Of a stretch of DNA of 64,000 nt, positions 32,631 through 41,424 are shown piece after piece. Numbering within the stretch: position 1 is the stretch's first letter; each line of letters opens with the position of its first letter. Below the pieces are notes generated by a model, which worked only from the letters and a program-made list of their open reading frames with translations, was not told the DNA's origin and did not search any database. Source of the stretch: Reyranella sp. GTDB taxonomy: Bacteria > Pseudomonadota > Alphaproteobacteria > Reyranellales > Reyranellaceae. The stretch lies in the NCBI RefSeq assembly GCF_004297405.1, contig NZ_SCVC01000003.1, forward strand, positions 1-64,000. The letters are read 5' to 3'. The position numbers and the translations under genes are program-made.

Positions 32631-33143
32631 TCACGAAAGTTTGCGCAGGTGTGCACGACAGTGCTCCACCGCCTCCGCCACCAGCGCATGGGCGAGTGTG
32701 ACGGATATCCCTAGGCGCTCCGCTATCTCGCGCAGTTTAAGCCCGCCAAAGCGATGCATCTCGAGCGCTCGCCGCGTCCGCTCCGGCAGCTCGGCCAAAG
32801 CGTCCATCACAAGTTGCAGTTCGGCCCGGTCCACCGCTTCGGTTTCCGGCGACGGTCGTGCCTCGGCCGCCTGGCTGAGGTCGACGCTGTCCGCTGGCGA
32901 CAGGAAACGATCCTCATGAGCCTGCCGGCGCCGGCCGTCGAGCGCGAGATTGCGCACAATCCGATAGAGATAGCCCAGTGGCTCGTCGAGCAGTCGCCGG
33001 CCGGCCACGTCGGCAAAACGAAGATAGGCTTCCTGGACCACATCCTCGGCACGCGCCCTGTCACCGACGATGCCGCTGGCGTAATTCACCAGCTCACGTC
33101 TATGCGCCATGTAAAGAGCAAGGGTTGCTTGTCCCTGACTCAC
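32631..33143 (-). CDS. ECF RNA polymerase sigma factor, FecI type
   Basis: The 170-residue protein has sigma region 2 (ALYMAHRRELVNYASGIVGDRARAEDVVQEAYLRF) and region 4 (ALAELPERTRRALEMHRFGGLKLREIAERLGIS). It should direct transcription of the receptor gene on FecR signalling. The start is GTG 33143, which gives the usual N-terminal length; an internal ATG at 33110 would cut region 2. A Fur-box-like palindrome centred 32 bases upstream and a TTGCCG-N17-TATAAG promoter indicate iron repression. Confidence 0.93.
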   Translation of the reverse strand: MSQGQATLALYMAHRRELVNYASGIVGDRARAEDVVQEAYLRFADVAGRRLLDEPLGYLYRIVRNLALDGRRRQAHEDRFLSPADSVDLSQAAEARPSPETEAVDRAELQLVMDALAELPERTRRALEMHRFGGLKLREIAERLGISVTLAHALVAEAVEHCRAHLRKLS

Positions 33144-33167
33144 GCTTGGATGCTGCCCCTTAGGAAA

Positions 33168-33182
33168 TGCGAATGATTCGCA
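33168..33182. promoter_or_regulatory. Fur-box-like palindrome at the ECF sigma promoter
   Basis: TGCGAAT-G-ATTCGCA is a perfect 7-1-7 palindrome with further partial symmetry outside (GGAAAT / ATTTCC). It keeps the TG--AAT-N-ATT--CA frame of the Fur 7-1-7 consensus. On the minus strand a TATAAG -10 box (33193-33188) with TTGCCG 17 bases upstream puts the start of transcription at or next to this site, so bound Fur would block it. Confidence 0.65.
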
Positions 33183-33191
33183 ATTTCCTTA

Positions 33192-33226
33192 TAGGCAAGG
33201 GCTACTGGCACGGCAACCCTTGCCTA
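33192..33226. repeat. Perfect 10-bp inverted repeat between sigma-factor and amidase genes
   Basis: TAGGCAAGGG (33192-33201) and CCCTTGCCTA (33217-33226) are complementary across a 15-nt loop. The left arm touches the -10 box and the right arm contains the motif shared with the receptor promoter. It may be a regulator site at the sigma-factor promoter. Alternatively it could end transcription of the amidase operon, whose last stop is at 33315. Confidence 0.5.
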
Positions 33227-33314
33227 GTGGAACTCCATCGCCGCCCGGGTCACCTTCCTGAGGATAGACGATCCCTGCGCCAGTCGCGCGAATATCGCCA
33301 AGCAGACAGGCGCT

Positions 33315-34829
33315 TCACATCTTCTTCCAGTTTCCTGACTGCTCAAACGCAAAAGCCGCCTTGTAGATCGTCGGCTCGTCGAAATGCTTGCCCACCAGCA
33401 TCAACGAAACCGGCAGGCCGTCCGACATGCCGCAAGGCACGGCCATGGCGGGGTGATGTGTGATATCGAACGGTGCAGTGTTGGAGATCATATTGAGGGC
33501 GCGTTCGACATAGAGTTCGCGCGGCGCGTCGGCAGGCGGCAACGGCGTCGCCTTGAGCGGCGTCGTCGGCATCATCAGCAGATCGTACTCGTCGAGCGCT
33601 GCATCGTATGCAGCGGTCAGGAGCCGCGTCTGGTTCATCGCCTTGCCGTAGTAGCGACTGCCGTAGTTGCGGCGGATGTAGGTGCCGAACATGGTGAAGA
33701 GCTTGGTGGTGTCCGACATCTCGTTGGCGCGGTTGCGCCAGTTGCGATGGAAGTCCATCAGGCTGGTGACGTAGAGGTCCGGCCGGCTGACACCATAGCC
33801 GTCTCCCCACATCATGGTCTGCGTCAGGCCCTCGGTGCCGATCGGCATCCAGAGCGCCGGGGCGACCAGATGCATGGGGATCGAGACCTCGCCGACTTCT
33901 GCCCCCAGCGCCTCGAACTTCTTGGCTGCCTCCCTGACCTTGGCGTTCACGTCTTTCTCGGCATTGGCCTGGGCGAACCCTTCCGTCACAAGGCCGATCT
34001 TCATGCCCTTGATGTCGCCCTGAAGCGCCTTGGTGTAGGGGTGCGTCTTGACGTTGATCTGGCGTGAATCGTAACCGTCGGGCCCCGCCAAGACTTCCAG
34101 CAGCAGGGCATTGTCGCTGACATTGGCGGTCATCGGGCCGGTGTGATCGACGTAGATTTCGATCGGCATGATGCCGGTGTAAGGCACCAGCCCGTGCGTC
34201 GGCTTCATGCCGTAGGTGCCGGAAAAGGACGACGGCATGCGGATCGATCCACCCTGGTCGCCGCCCAGCGCCATATCGACTTCGCCCAGCGCAACCAGCA
34301 CGGCACTGCCCGACGACGAACCGCCGGCCGAGTAACCCATCTTGTGGGGATTGTGCACCGGCCCTGTCGCGTTGGTGTGGCTGCCGCCGGACAGGCAGAA
34401 GTTCTCGCAATGCGCCTTGCCCACGATCGTGCCGCCCGCGTCGAGCACGCGCTGGACGACGGTCGCGTCGATGTCGGGCACGTACCCTTCCAGTGTCGCG
34501 GCACCGTTCATCATCGGCACACCGGCCAGCATGATGTTGTCCTTCAGCACCACCGTCTTGCCCTTCAGCTTGCCGCGGGCGGCGCCTTCGACCTTGGTCT
34601 TGATGTACCAGGCATTGTGCTTGTTCTCGTCACCAGTCGGCCGATAACCCGGCGTCCGTGGATACTTCACGCGAGGCAGGTTGTCGGGCATCGCGTCGAC
34701 CACGTTGTAGGCCGCCACACTCGACCGCATGAGGTCGATGTACGACTTCACGTCGGCATCGGTCAGCGACAGGCCGACCTCGGCTGCCACCTCGCGCAGT
34801 TGCTCTTCGGTCGGAACTTGAACGGCCAT
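33315..34829 (-). CDS. Amidase (amidase-signature family, AmdA-like)
   Basis: The 504-residue enzyme hydrolyses carboxamides to acid and ammonia. It has the Ser-cisSer-Lys triad regions: K96 in VVLKDNIM, the serine cluster in SAGGSSSGSA (residues 168-176), and the nucleophile S195 in GGDQGGSIRMPSS. The stretches LAGVPMMNGAATLEGYVPD and YGMKPTHGLVPYTG match enantioselective amidases associated with nitrile hydratases. No nitrile hydratase gene is present; instead a urea/amide-type ABC importer lies directly upstream in the same operon. ATG 34829 is used; the longer frame to 35249 is an overlap artefact. Confidence 0.93.
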   Translation of the reverse strand: MAVQVPTEEQLREVAAEVGLSLTDADVKSYIDLMRSSVAAYNVVDAMPDNLPRVKYPRTPGYRPTGDENKHNAWYIKTKVEGAARGKLKGKTVVLKDNIMLAGVPMMNGAATLEGYVPDIDATVVQRVLDAGGTIVGKAHCENFCLSGGSHTNATGPVHNPHKMGYSAGGSSSGSAVLVALGEVDMALGGDQGGSIRMPSSFSGTYGMKPTHGLVPYTGIMPIEIYVDHTGPMTANVSDNALLLEVLAGPDGYDSRQINVKTHPYTKALQGDIKGMKIGLVTEGFAQANAEKDVNAKVREAAKKFEALGAEVGEVSIPMHLVAPALWMPIGTEGLTQTMMWGDGYGVSRPDLYVTSLMDFHRNWRNRANEMSDTTKLFTMFGTYIRRNYGSRYYGKAMNQTRLLTAAYDAALDEYDLLMMPTTPLKATPLPPADAPRELYVERALNMISNTAPFDITHHPAMAVPCGMSDGLPVSLMLVGKHFDEPTIYKAAFAFEQSGNWKKM

Positions 34830-34861
34830 GGTTTCCTCCTCTTTCAATCGAAAATCGGGTC

Positions 34862-35563
34862 TTACGGTGCGAGATGCCGCATCAGTTGCGGATCGGCCTT
34901 TACCGCAGCCGCCGCGCCTTCGAGGGCGACATGGCCGCGATCCATTACATAGGCGTAGTGCGCGACCTCGAGGGCCAGCTCGATATGCTGCTCGACCAGG
35001 ATCACCGCCATCTCGCGCGCGAGCTGCTTCAGGCGGTCGGCGATCTCCTCGATCACCCCCACCCATACGCCCTCGGTCGGCTCGTCCAACATGATGAGCT
35101 TCGGCCGGCCCAGCACGGCGCGGCCGATCGCCAGCATCTTGCGCTCGCCCCCCGACAAGGTGCCGGCCGTCTGTGACAGGCGCTGCGCCAGCTTGGGAAA
35201 GAAATCGAGTACGTAGTCCATGCCCGAACGATCGGGTTGGCGCACACAACCCAGCATCAGGTTCTCGCGCACGGTGAGCTTGGTGAAGATGCCATGCTCC
35301 TGCGGCACATAGCCGATGCCGCGCCGCACGCGGCGCTCGGCCGCTTCCCGCTCCACTGCGGAACCGTCGAAGCGGATCGTGCCGGACATGGGCGGCACTT
35401 CGCCGAACAGCGCCTTCAGGAGGGTCGACTTGCCCGCACCATTGCGGCCCAGCACAGCGATGGCGCCGCGAGCCGGCGCCTTGATCGAGACGCCGAACAA
35501 CGCCTGGCTGCGGCCGTAGCCGGCGCAGAGACCGTCGACCTGCAGGAGGTTTGCGTCAGACAC
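34862..35563 (-). CDS. ABC transporter ATP-binding protein, UrtE-like
   Basis: The 233-residue ATPase has Walker A GRNGAGKST, the Q-loop GYVPQEHGIFTKLTV, the signature LSGGERKML, Walker B LIMLDEPTEGV and the H-loop VEQH. The arrangement GVW after the Walker B glutamate is typical of UrtE/LivF-type proteins. The start is GTG 35563 and overlaps the end of the upstream UrtD-like gene by 8 bases. It works with the other four proteins encoded upstream to import an amide or urea-like solute. Confidence 0.92.
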   Translation of the reverse strand: MSDANLLQVDGLCAGYGRSQALFGVSIKAPARGAIAVLGRNGAGKSTLLKALFGEVPPMSGTIRFDGSAVEREAAERRVRRGIGYVPQEHGIFTKLTVRENLMLGCVRQPDRSGMDYVLDFFPKLAQRLSQTAGTLSGGERKMLAIGRAVLGRPKLIMLDEPTEGVWVGVIEEIADRLKQLAREMAVILVEQHIELALEVAHYAYVMDRGHVALEGAAAAVKADPQLMRHLAP

Positions 35564-36290
35564 GGGTCGTAAACACCTGCTGGACCTTGGGAGAGCGCTG
35601 GATCGCCTCGACATCGCCCTGGTCCAACACCTTGCCCTGGTCGAGCACCGTCAGCCGGTCACAGATATCGCGGATGAAATGCAGGTCGTGCTCGACGATG
35701 ATCAGCGCGCAATGAGCCTTGATCGGCTCCAGGAGCTTGCCGGTGACATGGCGCTCTTCCGGGCTCATGCCACCGGTCGGCTCGTCGAGCAGCAACAGCT
35801 TCGGCCGCAACGCCAGCGCCATGGCGATCTCCAGCCACTGCTGCTGGCCGTGGCTCAGTTCGCCCGCCAGGTCGTCGGCACGATCGATCAGCCGGAACCG
35901 TTCGAGCAGGCCGGTGACTTCGGCGTCCAGCGCCCGCCGCGACAGCGAGAGCAGCAGCCGCGGTAGGCTCTCGGTCGACTGCATCGCCAGCAGCACATTG
36001 TCGTAGACTGACAGTTCCGGCAGCACCGCGGTGATCTGGAATTTCAGGCTGAGGCCGGCGCGCGCCCGCTCATAGGGCGTAGCGCGCGTGATGTCGTGGC
36101 CGTCGAACACGACCGTACCACTATCGGCGAAATGCGCGCCGGCGATTGCCTTGAGCAATGTGCTCTTGCCCGAGCCGTTGGGGCCGATCAGTCCATGGAA
36201 TGTCCCCGCCTGCACGTCGATGTCGACGCCGTCCAGTGCCTTCAAGGTGCGGAACGTCTTGCTGACGCCGCGGATCTCGAGGAGCGCCAT
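35556..36290 (-). CDS. ABC transporter ATP-binding protein, UrtD-like
   Basis: The 244-residue ATPase has Walker A GPNGSGKST, RAGLSLKFQITAVLPELSV, the signature LSHGQQQWLEIAMAL and Walker B LLLLDEPTGGMSPEE with H-loop VEHD. LSHGQQQWLEI is the characteristic signature variant of UrtD and short-chain amide transporters. ATG 36290 has a GTGAGGTC ribosome binding site that overlaps the stop of the upstream permease gene. It is the second ATPase of the importer. Confidence 0.93.
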   Translation of the reverse strand: MALLEIRGVSKTFRTLKALDGVDIDVQAGTFHGLIGPNGSGKSTLLKAIAGAHFADSGTVVFDGHDITRATPYERARAGLSLKFQITAVLPELSVYDNVLLAMQSTESLPRLLLSLSRRALDAEVTGLLERFRLIDRADDLAGELSHGQQQWLEIAMALALRPKLLLLDEPTGGMSPEERHVTGKLLEPIKAHCALIIVEHDLHFIRDICDRLTVLDQGKVLDQGDVEAIQRSPKVQQVFTTRV

Positions 36291-36297
36291 GGTGACC

Positions 36298-37362
36298 TCA
36301 CCCGTCCCGCCGGCGCCGGCCGTAGGAGCCGATACGCTCGCGGTCCGACACAAACAGGCCGAGGATGCCCTTGGGCTGGAACATCACGACGCCCAGCGGC
36401 ACCAGCCCGAGGATCACGGGCCAGATCGGCTTGATCGCGTCGATGTCGGACAGCACGTACGATAGAACTTCGACGGTGATTGCGCCGAATATCGGACCAA
36501 TCAGGGTACCCGATCCGCCCAGCAGGCTGTAGAGCACTGCCGTCGTCGACAGGCCGGGCCCCATGTTGCCGGGGCCGATGAAGCCCTGGTGGTAGCTGTA
36601 GAGTGCGCCGCCCAAGCCGGCGACCAGACCGGCCAGGGAAAACACAACCGCTTTGAAGAGCTGCACGCGATAGCCGAAGAAGGCCAGCCGCTCCTCGTTC
36701 TGGCGCATGCCTGCCAGCACAAGGCCGAGTTGGGACTGCTTGAGAAAACGCGCGCCGGCATAGATCAGAATCAAGAGCGCCAACGCGAGGAAGTAGAAGG
36801 CCGTGCCCTCGACGAACTCGTAGCTGCCGAGCTTCAGGAGCTTCACCGAGGACAGGCCGTTACCGGCGCCGACATATTGCCAGCCCGAAACCAGACGTTC
36901 GGCCGCATATGCACCCGTGAGCGTGCCAAGCGCCACGAAGATCGTGGTCGGCGGCTTACGGCCGAGCAGCAGGAAGGCCGCGAACAGGCCCGCCAGCAGC
37001 AGGCCGACCAGCATGGCGAGCGGCAACGTCCCCCAGAGTTCGCTGAACTCCAGGTCACGTCCGACCAGAGCGATCGCATACCCCGCAACACCAAAGAAGA
37101 GAGCCTGCCCGAAGCTCATGATGCCTGACAGGCCCCAGCACAGGTCGAAACTGATGGCGAGCAGTGACAGGATCAGAACATTGGTTGCCAAAGTGATGAG
37201 ATCCGTCCTCTCACTCAACACCGCCGGCACGATCAACGCGACAACGAGCGTGGCCCCTTCGACATAGGGCAGGACACGACGCAGGGCGCGGGGGCGCGTT
37301 GCCCGACGCTCGGGCACGCGCTCGGCCGCCACAACCAGTCCGGACGCTTCCTTGGTCAGCAT
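36298..37362 (-). CDS. ABC transporter permease, UrtC-like
   Basis: The 354-residue protein has about ten hydrophobic spans and the branched-chain/urea permease features DLCWGLSGIMSFGQALFFGVAGY, GLVLAGMRQNEERLAFFGYRVQLFK (the EAA-like loop), and GGSGTLIGPIFGAITVE. The start ATG 37362 overlaps the end of the binding-protein gene by 7 bases, and the much longer open frame to 38139 is spurious. It pairs with the UrtB-like permease encoded at 38588. Confidence 0.93.
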   Translation of the reverse strand: MLTKEASGLVVAAERVPERRATRPRALRRVLPYVEGATLVVALIVPAVLSERTDLITLATNVLILSLLAISFDLCWGLSGIMSFGQALFFGVAGYAIALVGRDLEFSELWGTLPLAMLVGLLLAGLFAAFLLLGRKPPTTIFVALGTLTGAYAAERLVSGWQYVGAGNGLSSVKLLKLGSYEFVEGTAFYFLALALLILIYAGARFLKQSQLGLVLAGMRQNEERLAFFGYRVQLFKAVVFSLAGLVAGLGGALYSYHQGFIGPGNMGPGLSTTAVLYSLLGGSGTLIGPIFGAITVEVLSYVLSDIDAIKPIWPVILGLVPLGVVMFQPKGILGLFVSDRERIGSYGRRRRDG

Positions 37363-38585
37363 TCCTTGGGATCGACCATCTTGTCGCTTTCGATCACCTC
37401 GTAGCGCGTCTTGCCGGCGTCGACTTTGCACTGCGCGATGTACATGTTCATCTTGCAGTGCATCTTGCCGGGCACCATCTCGGCGCCACCGCCGGGCCCC
37501 TGCTCGATCTTGGCCTTGTCCATGGCCGCCGACACCGGATCGCGCGCGAGGTCGCCGTTCGTCGCCTTGACCGCCGCTTCGTAGAGCTTGATGCCGCGAT
37601 ACATGCCGGTCGAGGCCGAGCCTGCCGTGAACAGATACTTGGTGTCGGGGAACTTCTTGGAATAGTCGGCCTGGAGCTGCTTGCTGAACGGATCGTCGAC
37701 TGACTGGAAATAGTCGAGACAACTGTAGAGCCCGTCCATCTCCTGGGCCGGGTGATAGTTCAGCAGGTTCTCGTCGTAGTAGACGCAGCTCAGGACGCCG
37801 CCGTTCTTCTGGAAGCCCGATTCGTAGAGCTGCTTCACGAAAGGCTGCAGCCCCGGCGGAATGACGGTGTTGAAGACACAGTCGACCTTGCCGTCGCGGA
37901 TCTTGCCGATGGTCGCCGAGTATTCCGCCTGGTCGAGAGGATAGTATTCCTCGAACACGACCTCGCCGCCGTTGGCTTCGATGACCTTGCGGGCATACTT
38001 GTTCAGGAGCTGCGGCCAGACATAGTTGGCCGACGGCAAGGCAAAGCGCTTCTTGCCGGCCGTCTTGATCAGATAGGGAATGAGCCTGTCGCACTGCTGC
38101 GCCGGTGTGGGGCCGGTGCAGTAGAGCGCCTTGGTACACTCCTGCCCTTCATACAGCTGCGGATAGATGTAGAGCGTGCGGCCGCGATTGACGATCGGGT
38201 CCTTGATCGCCTGCCGCATCGCCGAGGTGATGCCACCCAGCACGACATTGACCTTCCGTTCCTGGATGAGCTTGCGCACGTTGCCAACGGCGATCTTGGG
38301 ATCGGACGCCGTGTCCTCCAGGAAAAGCTCGATCGGCCGGCCGACGATCCCGCCGCTCTTGTTGATCTGTTCCACAACGAACTGCGCCACCTGCCAGTTG
38401 GCGTTGCCGGATGGGGCGATGGCGCCCGTGATGTCGGTAGCGATGCCCATACGGATGGGATCGGCGGCAAAGGCGCCCTTCGGCGCCAGCATCCAGCCAC
38501 CGCCCCCGGCGATCCAGCCGGCAGCACTGAGCGCACCTGCTCCCAAGAAACGTCGCCGACCCAGAGAATGCATCTTGTCGCTCAT
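37356..38585 (-). CDS. Urea/short-chain amide ABC transporter substrate-binding protein, UrtA-like
   Basis: The 409-residue protein has a Tat-type signal (GRRRFLGAGALSAAG, cleavage after about residue 41) and a type I periplasmic binding fold: IRMGIATDITGAIAPSG, VVEQINKSGGIVGRPIELFLEDTASDP, VNVVLGGITSAM, YCTGPTPAQQCDRLIPYL, and FALPSANYVWPQ. The architecture matches UrtA/FmdD-like receptors. ATG 38585 lies 2 bases from the end of the UrtB-like gene. Given the adjacent amidase, short amides are the likely cargo. Confidence 0.92.
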   Translation of the reverse strand: MSDKMHSLGRRRFLGAGALSAAGWIAGGGGWMLAPKGAFAADPIRMGIATDITGAIAPSGNANWQVAQFVVEQINKSGGIVGRPIELFLEDTASDPKIAVGNVRKLIQERKVNVVLGGITSAMRQAIKDPIVNRGRTLYIYPQLYEGQECTKALYCTGPTPAQQCDRLIPYLIKTAGKKRFALPSANYVWPQLLNKYARKVIEANGGEVVFEEYYPLDQAEYSATIGKIRDGKVDCVFNTVIPPGLQPFVKQLYESGFQKNGGVLSCVYYDENLLNYHPAQEMDGLYSCLDYFQSVDDPFSKQLQADYSKKFPDTKYLFTAGSASTGMYRGIKLYEAAVKATNGDLARDPVSAAMDKAKIEQGPGGGAEMVPGKMHCKMNMYIAQCKVDAGKTRYEVIESDKMVDPKEC

Positions 38586-38587
38586 GT

Positions 38588-39445
38588 TCAGAGCCTCCCC
38601 TGCGTAATGAATCCTTGTGGACGGAACTTCACAATTACCAACGCGATAATGAAAACCAGCGGATCCGCGAGCACCGGAATGACGAGCCATGGCAGGCCGG
38701 CCGCCATGCCGCCGACGACGGCGGCACCCAGGACCGGACCTTCGAAGGTTCCGACACCGCCCAGCATCACCGACAGGAACGCTTGCACCAGGAAGCGCGT
38801 GCCGATGTCGGCGGAGAGCTGATAGAGGGGCACGATCAAAGCGCCGGCCAATCCAGCAAGTGCCGCGCCGAAGGCAAAGGTGAAGGCGTAGAGCCGCGAT
38901 GTCGAGATCCCGCAGGCTCTCGCGAGGTTGGGATTCTCGAGCGATCCGCGAACCTGAAGGCCGACCGATGTGCGCGCAAGGAACAGCCATGTCCCGGCAA
39001 TGACGCAGGCTGTGACGACGACGATCACGGTGCGCCAGATCGAGAAGTCTACGCCGAAGACGGTGAACGCTCCTGGTAGAGGCTCGGAGATCGACTTGTA
39101 GTGGCCCCCCAGCAGGCCGCGCACGATCTCGCGAATGACCAGGCCGACCGCATAGGTACCCAGCATCGCGATGATGGGCGACGCATAGAAGCGACGGATG
39201 ACCAGCCGTTCGAGGACGAGGCCGATCAGCGCCAGCACCAGCGGCGCGGCCAGGATCCCGGCCCAGGCGGACAGACCGCTGCTTTCGAAGATATAGACGG
39301 TGTAGGCGCCCAGAAGAACGAACTCGCCATGGGCGAAATTGAAGATGCCCATCATGCTGGCGATGATTCCAAGCCCCAGCACGATCAGCACCATCACCGA
39401 CATGAAGGCGAGCAGATCGAACACAAGCTTGATTTCGATACCCAT
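38588..39445 (-). CDS. ABC transporter permease, UrtB-like
   Basis: The 285-residue inner-membrane protein has the LivH/UrtB start ADR-like GLGIIASMMGIFNFAHGEFVLLGAY, VLERLVIRRFYASPIIAMLGTYAVGLVIREIVRG, and ARACGISTSRLYAFTFAFGAALAGLAG with GGVGTFEGPVLGAAVVGG. It is the first gene of the importer operon. ATG 39445 is used over the in-frame 39505. The 123-base region before it is A/T-rich near 39515-39555 and includes GAAACT/AGTTTC arms that may form a regulator site. Confidence 0.93.
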   Translation of the reverse strand: MGIEIKLVFDLLAFMSVMVLIVLGLGIIASMMGIFNFAHGEFVLLGAYTVYIFESSGLSAWAGILAAPLVLALIGLVLERLVIRRFYASPIIAMLGTYAVGLVIREIVRGLLGGHYKSISEPLPGAFTVFGVDFSIWRTVIVVVTACVIAGTWLFLARTSVGLQVRGSLENPNLARACGISTSRLYAFTFAFGAALAGLAGALIVPLYQLSADIGTRFLVQAFLSVMLGGVGTFEGPVLGAAVVGGMAAGLPWLVIPVLADPLVFIIALVIVKFRPQGFITQGRL

Positions 39446-39568
39446 GGTCACCGCATGCGATCGCAACCACTGCGGCCCAACGCGTCGACGACGCGAGAAC
39501 CGCACACTCCATGTATTTAAAACAGAAACTTTTTACTTTTCAAATAGTTTCAGTTCGACGCCTGCGCG

Positions 39569-40717
39569 TCAGAACTTTTCGAGCAACTTGAAGTCGAAGC
39601 CATCGGCTTCCGCAAAATAGATCGGCATCTCGGCGCGCCGATGGCGCAACCCGACTGGTCCCCGCCCCCCGCGATAGACCATGCTTGAGGCGCTGGAAGT
39701 CAGGCTGGGCAGGTGCAACGTCTCGGATCGGCGCGCCAACGCCTCCAGGAAGTACAGCGCTTCGTAGTTTGCCTGTGCGACGGCGCCCGGAACCGGCGCG
39801 CAGTTCCCGAACGCCTTCTGGTAGGCGGTGAGAAAGGCTTCGTTGTGCATGGTTCTCACGCTGGCGAAGTAACCAAAGGCCGCGAACAGATTCGCCGTGT
39901 TCTCGGCACCGATCCCCAGGAGGACGGTTTCGTCGATGCAGTTCGCCAGCCGCAGCACCTTCTCGCTGAGACCGTACTCGGCGAACAGCCGGTTGAAGAG
40001 AATGCCGTCGAGGCCGATGAGCGATATGAAAACGACATCGGGCTGCAGCGCCTGAATGCGCTCGACATAGCGATGGTGGTCGTCGCCGCCCAGCGGGACG
40101 AAATCCTCGCCCACGACCCGCCCTCCGGTCTCGGCAATGTAACTCTTGACCTCCCGATGCGAGAGCCAGGGCCAGACATAGTCGCTGCCGATCAGATACC
40201 AGCGCTGGGCGCGCTTGCGTTCGGCCAACCAGGCAATCGCCGGCCGCGCCTGCCGTGGCGGGGTCTCACCGATGGCAAACAGACCGGGCGTTCGCTCGCC
40301 ACCTTCGTAGATCGATGGGTAGATGTAGGGGAGATGGCCGGCGAATGTCCCGCGCAATGACATGCGGACCGCGCTGATATGGTTGCCGACGATCACATCG
40401 GCGCCATCGAACTCGACAATGTCCTCGGCGTCGCGCGTCACATCCTCGATCGCAGCACCGGTATCGACGATAGTGAGTTCGACTTCGCGTCCCAGGATCC
40501 CGCCGCGCGCGTTGATCTGGTGGGCGGCGAGGACGGCGCAATTGACCGACGACGGCCCCCAGATTCCCGCCGTGCCGGTCATCGTCACAAAGTGTGCAAC
40601 TCGTAGCTTGGATTTGTCGCGCTGAGGGGCTTTCGGCAGGTTGGGAAACAGGGCACCAGGCATGGGCGCCTGTCCGCCAGATCCAAGTGCCGAATATGGC
40701 TCCCCGAGCATCAGCAC
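39569..40717 (-). CDS. Cytoplasmic AmiC-like amide-binding protein (type I periplasmic-binding fold)
   Basis: The 382-residue protein has the Leu/Ile/Val-binding fold (RVAHFVTMTGTAGIWGPS, HQINARGGILGREVELTIVDTG, ADVIVGNHISAV, LYFLEALARR) but no signal peptide or lipobox. It resembles AmiC-type cytoplasmic amide sensors and the UrtA relatives next to it. The frame starts at GTG 40717 or ATG 40711. It is upstream of the importer operon and divergent from a MarR gene, which fits a role in sensing amides. No AmiR/ANTAR partner gene is visible. Confidence 0.82.
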   Translation of the reverse strand: MLMLGEPYSALGSGGQAPMPGALFPNLPKAPQRDKSKLRVAHFVTMTGTAGIWGPSSVNCAVLAAHQINARGGILGREVELTIVDTGAAIEDVTRDAEDIVEFDGADVIVGNHISAVRMSLRGTFAGHLPYIYPSIYEGGERTPGLFAIGETPPRQARPAIAWLAERKRAQRWYLIGSDYVWPWLSHREVKSYIAETGGRVVGEDFVPLGGDDHHRYVERIQALQPDVVFISLIGLDGILFNRLFAEYGLSEKVLRLANCIDETVLLGIGAENTANLFAAFGYFASVRTMHNEAFLTAYQKAFGNCAPVPGAVAQANYEALYFLEALARRSETLHLPSLTSSASSMVYRGGRGPVGLRHRRAEMPIYFAEADGFDFKLLEKF

Positions 40718-40855
40718 GGGTTCGCCGCCCCATCGACAAGGCTCAAGGGAGATCGCTGCATGTCAGCCTCCGCATCCCGCCATCATGGGCTCCTGGCCAC
40801 GCGTCCGAAACCATCAACCGCGTCCTCCACTGGCAAATCAGCCCGTCACCAAAAT

Positions 40856-40873
40856 TTGTTGAACTTTCAACAA
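40856..40873. promoter_or_regulatory. MarR-type operator palindrome
   Basis: TTGTTGA-ACTT-TCAACAA is an 18-bp perfect inverted repeat with 7-bp arms, in the 226-base gap between the AmiC-like gene (start 40717) and the MarR gene (start 40944). The size and spacing are typical of MarR-dimer operators. Confidence 0.65.
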
Positions 40874-40943
40874 TTGAAGCACATATAAAGGCGCACCGTC
40901 GAGCATGCATGTTCCGTGCCTTTGACAGGTTCTGAGGTCGCCC

Positions 40944-41387
40944 GTGTCGGATTCGTCTTCTGCTGATTCACCTATCACCGTGCATTTGGCCTATCTGCTT
41001 GCTCAGGCGAATCGCGAGATCAACCGCCAGCTCGATGCGCGGCTGCGCGCCGAAGGCGTGCCGGTCGAGCAATGGCGCATCCTCAAGGTGCTGTCGGATG
41101 GCAATGGACGGTCCATGGGTGAACTGGCCGAAGCCGCCCTGCTCAACCATCCGACGCTCACCAAGACGATCGACCGCATGGTGGCGGACTCGCTCGTCTA
41201 TCGCATCTCCGATCCCGCGGATCGCCGCAAGGTCCTGATCTTCTGTTCCGATCGCGGCAAGGACCTCGTGAAGCGCCTGGTGCCGTTGGCACTCGGCCAG
41301 GAAGCGCACATCGCCAAGAACTACGGCGGCAAGGCAACCGCGCAGCTCAAGCGACTGCTCGAAGACTTGATAGAACGCGCTGGCTAG
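40944..41387 (+). CDS. MarR family transcriptional regulator
   Basis: The 147-residue protein has the MarR winged helix with VPVEQWRILKVLSDGNGRSMGELAEAALLNHPTLTKTIDRMVADSLVYRISDPADRRKVLIF. GTG 40944 is preceded by GAGG. It is divergent from the amide-sensing/uptake genes and directly upstream of the copper amine oxidase gene (37 bases), so both directions are likely targets; a palindrome suited to MarR dimers lies upstream. Confidence 0.93.
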   Translation: MSDSSSADSPITVHLAYLLAQANREINRQLDARLRAEGVPVEQWRILKVLSDGNGRSMGELAEAALLNHPTLTKTIDRMVADSLVYRISDPADRRKVLIFCSDRGKDLVKRLVPLALGQEAHIAKNYGGKATAQLKRLLEDLIERAG

Positions 41388-41424
41388 CCGTCTACTTCAG
41401 CCGTCGCACCTCGAGGGACGCCGC

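Noticed and set aside
33315..39445. True urea transporter urtABCDE
   Set aside because: The fold and order match, but there is no urease gene and the operon ends with an amidase. I therefore use UrtX-like without gene symbols.
36298..39512. Very long minus-strand frames fusing importer genes (613 and 718 codons)
   Set aside because: The N-terminal parts are out-of-frame readings of neighbouring importer genes. The real proteins start at internal ATGs that give standard family N termini and short overlaps.
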